From: JBAXTE01 sp963556065
GTDB taxonomy: Bacteria; Bacteroidota; Bacteroidia; Bacteroidales; WCHB1-69
Length of the DNA stretch: 64,000 nt
Direction: 5' to 3'
Assembly (NCBI GenBank): GCA_963556065.3
Contig: CAUVYH020000017.1
Span: 303,127-367,126, forward strand
Position numbers and translations under genes: made by a program. Below are positions 59,255-64,000 of the stretch, in pieces (within the stretch, counting starts at the first letter, position 1; each line of letters starts with the position of its first letter). The notes under the pieces are model-generated. The model searched no databases. It was not told the origin of the DNA and saw only the letters and a list, made by a program, of their open reading frames with translations.

Positions 59255-60229
59255 TTATTTAAAAGGTGCTAACGGAGCTAATATAATTGGACCACCTGGG
59301 TTTAAATCCATATTAGGTTGTAAAACATATGTGTTCCATTTTTTCATTAATGGTTTATCAAGGGTATATAATAGAGATGTCGCAGATCCTGCTAAACCAT
59401 AAAATCCGACAAGACTCATCCCAAAATCAAAAGTATATTCAGCTGCAAGTTCTGGCTTATTTGTGGTTGTCATTTGAGTAAACGATATCATTGCAGACAA
59501 AGCACTAGTACCAGTACCAAGATACTTGGCAAATTTAAGGTAACTCATGTTTTTTAAGAATGTTGCTTTTTGTGCCGTAACCAAAGATGAAGGAACTGTT
59601 TTGTTTCCTAAAAAGTTTAAACTCCATGCTGTGCTAACACCTTTGTAACTACCTGCAAATTTACCTTGACTTAATAAACTTATTTTTGATGCATACTGCC
59701 CTATTGATTTGACACTTTCTGCTGAAAGTGAAACACCAGACAAAAGAAGTCCAAAAGATGATACTGATTTTGATTCTAAGCCAGGAACCGCTACATTCGC
59801 TAATTTAGAGCCTTTGTTATCTGTAAAGTTGACATATTGCGTTTCTGCTCCACCTTTATTGCTCACCCATTTCGTTTCGCCTGTTTCAACGTTAAAATTC
59901 CATTCATCAGGACTCCCTTCACTTCTTCCATCTGGATCAATAAGTTTTATCGGATTATTAAAGCAATACCTATAAGGAGTCCAACCGGGGGCATCGTCTG
60001 CCAGCGGGTCCACACTCAACCATCTTCCAAGTCTCGAATCGTAAATTCTGGCTCCAAAATCAAGGCTGTTTCCTTCACCTTTCACCTCATTATCGTTTTC
60101 TTTGCCGTTAAACCCAAACAAGTAAGAGCTACGCAACCTTTTAGAACTTATTTTTGTGGTCAGCTCTTTTTTTGCGTTAACTGTTTTTAATTCAGTTTCA
60201 GGATAATATGTTAGTTTCAAACAACCCAT
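59255..60229 (-). CDS. Orphan Rhs tip, first module of the array
   Basis: 324 residues. It opens MGCLKLTYYPETELK, the usual start of short Rhs proteins in Bacteroidetes, then RHS core of the first subtype (GFNGKENDNEVKGEGNSLDF; YDSRLGRWLSVDPLADDA; NNPIKLIDPDGRS) at about 38-104. The tail (105-324) has several hydrophobic stretches (VSSFGLLLSGVSLSAE; FGMSLVGFYGLAGSATSLLY) and ends in a Pro-rich segment, which fits a membrane-active effector and the membrane immunity protein next to it. No repeat copy is visible upstream, so this may be the array's 5' end. Confidence 0.75.
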   Translation of the reverse strand: MGCLKLTYYPETELKTVNAKKELTTKISSKRLRSSYLFGFNGKENDNEVKGEGNSLDFGARIYDSRLGRWLSVDPLADDAPGWTPYRYCFNNPIKLIDPDGRSEGSPDEWNFNVETGETKWVSNKGGAETQYVNFTDNKGSKLANVAVPGLESKSVSSFGLLLSGVSLSAESVKSIGQYASKISLLSQGKFAGSYKGVSTAWSLNFLGNKTVPSSLVTAQKATFLKNMSYLKFAKYLGTGTSALSAMISFTQMTTTNKPELAAEYTFDFGMSLVGFYGLAGSATSLLYTLDKPLMKKWNTYVLQPNMDLNPGGPIILAPLAPFK

Positions 60230-60298
60230 TTAGGCGAGTATTTTATTTTGGTTTTTCAAAAATACAAAAAATATCATACACAAAACAAAAAGCATAAA

Positions 60299-60321
60299 AA
60301 AAACCGTTAATAACGGTTTTT
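60299..60321 (-). terminator. Terminator of the recombinase operon
   Basis: A palindrome AAAAACCGTTAATAACGGTT followed by TTT lies just beyond the stop of the minus-strand recombinase at 60343. It also marks the visible boundary between the Rhs array and the recombinase genes. Confidence 0.7.
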
Positions 60322-60342
60322 CCTGTTTCCTGTTTGGTTCGA

Positions 60343-61233
60343 TTAAACTATATTTTGGAGTATGTGGGTGTAAATTTGGGTGCTGTCTAGCGTGCTATGT
60401 CCTAAAAATCGGCTTATGTTCTCGATACTCATGCCGTTTTGCAGTAAATGGGTGGCGATGGAGTGGCGCAAGATGTGTAATGTTGCTTTTTTTTGCTCGG
60501 GTTGGGTTATCCGTTGCAGTTCCTGCAAATCGTGGTTTAATGTGCCTGTGGTGCTTAAAAACAGTTGGTTGTGTTCCGCTTTTTGCGAGTTCCTAAAGTT
60601 ATAAATATAGTGTTCGAGGGCTTTTTTTATGTCTTTGTTTATCGGGATGATGCGGTCTTTGTAGTTTTTGCCTTGCCTGATGAAGATGGTTTTTTTGTCA
60701 AAATCAATGTCTTTTATTTGCAGGTTTGCGCCCTCCGTTCTGCGTAATCCGCAAGCGTAATAAAGCACGAAGATTAATTTTAACTGTTCGTGTTTTGCTT
60801 CTCGTTGCGTGTGTGTAAATTCGGGATATGTGTTTTTTATGTTGGCTTGCAGTTCTTTGATTTCGGGTTGTGTAAGCGGTTTTATGTTGTTTATCCGTGC
60901 TTGGTTGTCGGGTTTTATTCGGTAATTTGTGGGGATGGGTGCGGTTTCCAGTCCTATTTGGTGCAAAAACTCCAAAAACTTGTCTATCGCCATAAAATTA
61001 TGGTTCAGGTGTGCCACGCTTAAACCGCCTGTTCTCCGTTTGTTGGGTCGGGTTTGCAGATGGTTTATGTAGGTGTAAATAATTGGGGTTTTTAGTTGGG
61101 TTATGTGGTGGATGTTTTGGGTTTTAAGCCAGTGCAAAAAGTCTCTTATTCGAAAGGTGTAATCGTAAACCAAACCACCGCTAAAACCCAAAGTGTCAAG
61201 CCAGTTTCTATATTCGTTTTGTAATGCTTCCAT
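60343..61233 (-). CDS. Tyrosine recombinase/integrase with complete catalytic set
   Basis: 296 residues with an N-terminal SAM-like core-binding domain (YRNWLDTLGFSGGLVYDYTF) and a C-terminal catalytic domain. All catalytic positions are seen: Arg in ACGLRRTEGANL, Lys in IRQGKNYKDRII, His-x-x-Arg in LHILRHSIATHLLQ, His in FLGHSTLDS and the Tyr in QIYTHI. XerC/D-like size. It begins 2 bases after the upstream recombinase gene, so the two are one operon. Target sites unknown. Confidence 0.93.
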   Translation of the reverse strand: MEALQNEYRNWLDTLGFSGGLVYDYTFRIRDFLHWLKTQNIHHITQLKTPIIYTYINHLQTRPNKRRTGGLSVAHLNHNFMAIDKFLEFLHQIGLETAPIPTNYRIKPDNQARINNIKPLTQPEIKELQANIKNTYPEFTHTQREAKHEQLKLIFVLYYACGLRRTEGANLQIKDIDFDKKTIFIRQGKNYKDRIIPINKDIKKALEHYIYNFRNSQKAEHNQLFLSTTGTLNHDLQELQRITQPEQKKATLHILRHSIATHLLQNGMSIENISRFLGHSTLDSTQIYTHILQNIV

Positions 61234-61235
61234 GT

Positions 61236-62183
61236 TTAAAAAGTGAATGGATTGTATTTTTCGATTTCATCGGTTAACTGTTCCAAATCGTTGGGTAAGT
61301 AGGTTTCTGTTGTGCTTATGTATCGGTGTCCTGCGTTGTATTGGGCTTTTCGTAGTCCTGCGGTTTTTATCCATTCAGTTATTGCCGAAGCCCTGACTTG
61401 GTTGAAGTTTGTAAAATTTGGACTTATGCTTTTCACCTGTTTTGTTAGTGATTTGAGGGTTTGCATTAGTTTTGTCTGTTCGGTTTTAACTTTGCCGACT
61501 TCGGGCAGTGTTAAAAACAAGTTGTCGTTTTCGATGTTGTAATGTTCTAAAAATAGAGGGCGGATGTTTTGCAGATAGTGCATTAAAAAGCCGATTTGCT
61601 CGGGCTTTAGCGTTAGTTTCCGTTCGTTGGCTTTTTTGCTTGCGGTAATGGTTACGCTTGCTTTTAGTGGTTCGATGTTATCGAGGGTTATTTTTTGCAG
61701 TTCGTTGGTGTGTAACCCCTGACAAACCAAAAAAGTGAGCATTAAATAATTTCGGTTTCGGGTTAAAAACGAGTTTTGGCGTTGGTTCTTCGGGATGTGG
61801 TTTTCATCGTAACTTTTTATAAAAACGGTGTAATAATCATCGGCAAGCTGTGTAAGTTCTTGGGCTGTGTAGGTGTTGTAAAGCTGTTTTTTCTTTGTTC
61901 CTCTGATTTTTAACAGGTTGGTCGGGTTTACGGTTATTTGTTCGGTTTCCCTTAAAAACTCAAAGTAATGGTTTAGGGCGATCAGTGCGTTTCGGCGTGT
62001 GATATTTTGCTGTTTCTTGCTGTTTTTCAGGTATTCAAGATATTTTAAAACGTCTTTCTTTGTGGTTTGTATTTCCTCTTTTTGTAGCCAGTTTAAAAAG
62101 AGGTTTACACTACGCAAATAGGCGTTTTGCGTATTCGGAGTTAAGTCATTTTTTTGCAGGTATTTTATAAAATCGTTCATCAT
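61236..62183 (-). CDS. Tyrosine recombinase-like protein with altered catalytic residues
   Basis: 315 residues, the same two-domain layout (MMNDFIKYLQKNDLTPNTQN; NAYLRSVNLFLNWLQ). In the catalytic domain the first Arg is replaced by His (VCQGLHTNELQKI), and the His-x-x-Arg box reads NFNQVRASAITEW, keeping Arg but not His; GHRYISTTETY keeps the later His and the Tyr. It may be a weak or structural partner of the intact recombinase encoded next to it. Pairs of tyrosine recombinases acting together are known in other mobile elements. Confidence 0.88.
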   Translation of the reverse strand: MMNDFIKYLQKNDLTPNTQNAYLRSVNLFLNWLQKEEIQTTKKDVLKYLEYLKNSKKQQNITRRNALIALNHYFEFLRETEQITVNPTNLLKIRGTKKKQLYNTYTAQELTQLADDYYTVFIKSYDENHIPKNQRQNSFLTRNRNYLMLTFLVCQGLHTNELQKITLDNIEPLKASVTITASKKANERKLTLKPEQIGFLMHYLQNIRPLFLEHYNIENDNLFLTLPEVGKVKTEQTKLMQTLKSLTKQVKSISPNFTNFNQVRASAITEWIKTAGLRKAQYNAGHRYISTTETYLPNDLEQLTDEIEKYNPFTF

Positions 62184-62216
62184 TTTTCTTTTTGGTGTCG
62201 TCCTACTGTTAAAGTC

Positions 62217-62891
62217 TTATACCGCTAAGGCTTCGGAGTTGGTAAGCGGTGTTTGTCCCACTGTCTTACTGTCGGTCGCAAGGCGGTAATAATATTGTCT
62301 GTTTTTCCATTCTCGGCTTAATTTTCCTTGCTCCCAAAGGGTTTTTAGGTATCGGGCTTCGGTGGTGTAGCTTCGTTTGGTAATGGTTGTAAAATCTTCG
62401 GGTAAATATTCCCGTTCGGCTTGTTGGGCTTCCAATTCAAGAAGTGTTTTTAATGTGTGTTCCTCTTTTTCTACTATTCGTACTCTTTTGCTTGTGGTTT
62501 CGGGTTTTGGTTCTTCTGTTGGTTCTGTTGGTTGTGGTTCTGTTGGTTCTGTTTGTGGTTCTGTTCCGTGTTCTGTGTTTTGGGTTGCGTTGATTTTTTC
62601 GAGTGTGGTTTTTAGTTCCTGTTCTATTCGGTTTTGCATGTCGGTTTGGTTTCCAAATTCGGTTAATTTATAACGGTATCCCTCACGGTTTTTGTTTCCT
62701 CCTGCAACTTGTACATAAGAATAAAGGCTAAGTTCCTGTAAATATCTGTTTAATGTTCGGGGGTGGATTGCTTTTGATTTTCGGATGTCGAGGGCGGTAA
62801 ATTGTTTCGTTTTGGCTTCGGTTAAAAAGTTCACCAACCAAAGATAAAAACCTCTTGTTGTGGTGCTTAATTCGTCAGCCCTGCGGAACAA
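62217..62891 (-). CDS. Winged-helix-like DNA-binding protein of the recombinase operon
   Basis: 224 residues. Residues 1-80 look like a winged-helix domain (TTRGFYLWLVNFLTEAKTKQ; ALDIRKSKAIHPRTLNRYLQ; YRYKLTEFG). A low-complexity Thr/Glu/Pro linker (about 105-130) joins a second helical domain with SYTTEARYLKTLWEQGKLSR, which also looks like a DNA-binding winged helix. Its start overlaps the upstream ATPase gene by 25 bases. It may organise DNA at recombination ends. Confidence 0.7.
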   Translation of the reverse strand: MFRRADELSTTTRGFYLWLVNFLTEAKTKQFTALDIRKSKAIHPRTLNRYLQELSLYSYVQVAGGNKNREGYRYKLTEFGNQTDMQNRIEQELKTTLEKINATQNTEHGTEPQTEPTEPQPTEPTEEPKPETTSKRVRIVEKEEHTLKTLLELEAQQAEREYLPEDFTTITKRSYTTEARYLKTLWEQGKLSREWKNRQYYYRLATDSKTVGQTPLTNSEALAV

Positions 62892-64000
62892 ACTATTTTT
62901 AAGAGTTTAAAAGCCAGTTCCACATCTTCGGGAGCGGTTTTAATAAAGATTTCGCCTGTTTCCTTGTTTACGATTTGTTCCCGTTGGTGCTGATGAAAGA
63001 AAGTGATTGTTTCGATAAAATTCAAAAGCAACAAAAGCGATTTTCTCGGGTGGGCGATGTCCTGCGGTAAATTTATCAGTTCTGCAAAAGGGTTAATAAT
63101 GCTTGTGTTTTCGAGGCTTGCAACCAGTGTTTTTAAAATATGTTGCGAGTTTATTATTTGATTTTCGGGGATTAATCCTGCTTTTACTTTCTTTTGATAA
63201 TCCATGATTGCAACATCTTGGCTTTGACTGTGGTTTAAGTGTATCATCAAAAAGGGTAAACTTAAACTTTCGTAGTTCTTATCGGAGTAAGCACAAGCCA
63301 ATAAACAAAGTTTTCCCGATACCTCAAAAGTGGTGCTGTGTAACATTCCGTCTTTGTCTTTGGTGGCTCGTGTTTTTACCAGTTTTCCCTGTGATTGAAG
63401 TGTGGCAAGCGGTGTAAGCATTTGAGTTGTCCAGTCTAAATCTTCAACCAATAAAATTTTGTGGTTTATGTCGTAGTTGTTAAAATAGTAAATTGCGTTT
63501 TCGCTTATTTGTGTGTGAAAGCTATAAGAACCATTTGGCGAACATTGAGAGAGTTTTTGTAAAATATAACTTTTGCCGATTCCGCTTTTTGCTAAACAGA
63601 TAACAGAAAACGGATTATTAAAACGGTGAGAAGCTAAAGCCATAAATAAAATTTGGGCGTTTTCGTTTTCTCCTATTATTCCAGTTAGGTTTAAATGTTC
63701 GGTTACTTGGGTTAATAAATCTTTGCTTTTTAGGATTGTAAGAGCTTGTTTTTTATCTGCTTGACTAAGTTCAAATTGTTGTTTCTCCTTGCTTGTGTAA
63801 TGCAGATTATCAAGTCTGTATTTTTCGAGTTGAATAATGAGTTTGTGAACTGATTTTGAAACGTCTGTTAATGTTAGCTCCCATTTGTCGCAAAGCGTTC
63901 TTATTAATTTTTCGCTTTGGTGTTCGCTGTACAAATCTAATGTTGAACGATAAGGCGGATAATCTTTGTAAGTGATTCTAAGTGTGCAAACTAATCGTTC
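62867..64000 (-). CDS. P-loop ATPase, mobile-element primase-associated type (partial)
   Basis: The frame stays open from the stop at 62867 to the window edge, so the TTG at 63934 is not the start; 377 residues are visible. Upstream residues include LRITYKDYPPYRSTLDLYSE. Walker A is CLAKSGIGKSYILQKL and Walker B KILLVEDLDW, followed by the FEVSGKLCLLACAYSDKNY segment and a helical C-terminus (LLLLNFIETITFFHQHQREQ). This matches the ATPase part of the CHC2-primase/ATPase proteins of integrated elements in Bacteroidetes, from memory of that family. A primase domain or gene is expected just beyond the window. Confidence 0.78.
   Translation of the reverse strand, partial: ERLVCTLRITYKDYPPYRSTLDLYSEHQSEKLIRTLCDKWELTLTDVSKSVHKLIIQLEKYRLDNLHYTSKEKQQFELSQADKKQALTILKSKDLLTQVTEHLNLTGIIGENENAQILFMALASHRFNNPFSVICLAKSGIGKSYILQKLSQCSPNGSYSFHTQISENAIYYFNNYDINHKILLVEDLDWTTQMLTPLATLQSQGKLVKTRATKDKDGMLHSTTFEVSGKLCLLACAYSDKNYESLSLPFLMIHLNHSQSQDVAIMDYQKKVKAGLIPENQIINSQHILKTLVASLENTSIINPFAELINLPQDIAHPRKSLLLLLNFIETITFFHQHQREQIVNKETGEIFIKTAPEDVELAFKLLKIVCSAGLTN

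Noticed and set aside
42181..60229. Classical integron cassette array with attC sites
   Set aside because: The repeat is too short and only weakly palindromic to be attC, and neither recombinase shows an obvious integron-integrase-specific insertion. The analogy is functional only.
62377..62673. Plus-strand open frame opposite the winged-helix protein
   Set aside because: It is a Val/Ser/Gly/Cys low-complexity mirror of the Thr/Glu/Pro linker on the other strand.
63934..64000. TTG at 63934 as start of the P-loop ATPase
   Set aside because: The reading frame continues without a stop to the end of the window, with plausible protein sequence; the gene is truncated by the window.

Overview
The window looks like a chromosome segment from an anaerobic, amino-acid-fermenting Bacteroidetes (Bacteroidales/Marinilabiliales-like). 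Evidence seen: three proteins with type IX secretion (Por) C-terminal sorting domains, a TonB-dependent receptor with a carboxypeptidase-like N-terminal domain, an ExbB-ExbD-ExbD operon with N-terminal extension, many TAnnTTTG promoter boxes with almost no Shine-Dalgarno sequences, and lysine 5,6-aminomutase (kamD/kamE) beside a CoA-transferase subunit and a thiolase.

Region 1 (1-16.2 kb) is mostly housekeeping: a YgiB/YgiC-like pair, a small zinc-ribbon ORF, miaB-tatD-ansA with overlapping ends, tRNA-Ser(GGA), the exbB/exbD operon, an lgt-lgt-gpmA-phosphatase operon, an XRE regulator, a repeat-rich type IX secreted protein and a MarC-family protein. Region 2 (16.4-21.5 kb) is part of the lysine fermentation route (kamD, kamE, CoA-transferase beta, thiolase), with an S23 four-helix-bundle gene and repeat DNA wedged between kamD and kamE. 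Region 3 (23.5-30.7 kb) is a compact six-gene Dlt-like locus: an amino-acid adenylating enzyme with DltA-type residues, a GNAT acetyltransferase, a carrier protein, two SGNH-hydrolase-like exported proteins (one with two LysM domains) and an MBOAT acyltransferase. It is a candidate pathway for (amino)acylation of a surface polymer in a Gram-negative. Region 4 (30.8-42.1 kb) has stress, transport and lipid genes, aspS, a TonB receptor with a type IX secreted partner, and small secreted proteins.

Region 5 (42.2-60.2 kb, all on the minus strand) is the most unusual part: an array of about a dozen orphan Rhs-tip/immunity modules. Complete modules have a short RHS core-associated segment, a variable C-terminal effector (several with HExxH metallopeptidase motifs, one with a His/Cys caspase-like pattern) and a downstream immunity candidate, most of them with a signal peptide or lipobox. 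A recurring sequence of about 20 bp (plus strand GCACACTATGGTACACTACC) lies just 3' of most immunity genes and so separates the modules. Large internal duplications, toxin remnants and an exchange of toxin tails between two near-identical neighbours show active reshuffling.

Region 6 (60.3-64 kb) directly adjoins the array and carries two tyrosine recombinases (one canonical, one with degenerate catalytic residues), a winged-helix-like protein and a P-loop ATPase that runs off the window. Whether these recombinases act on the repeat, or belong to an unrelated mobile element that separated the array from a full-length rhs gene, cannot be decided from this sequence.
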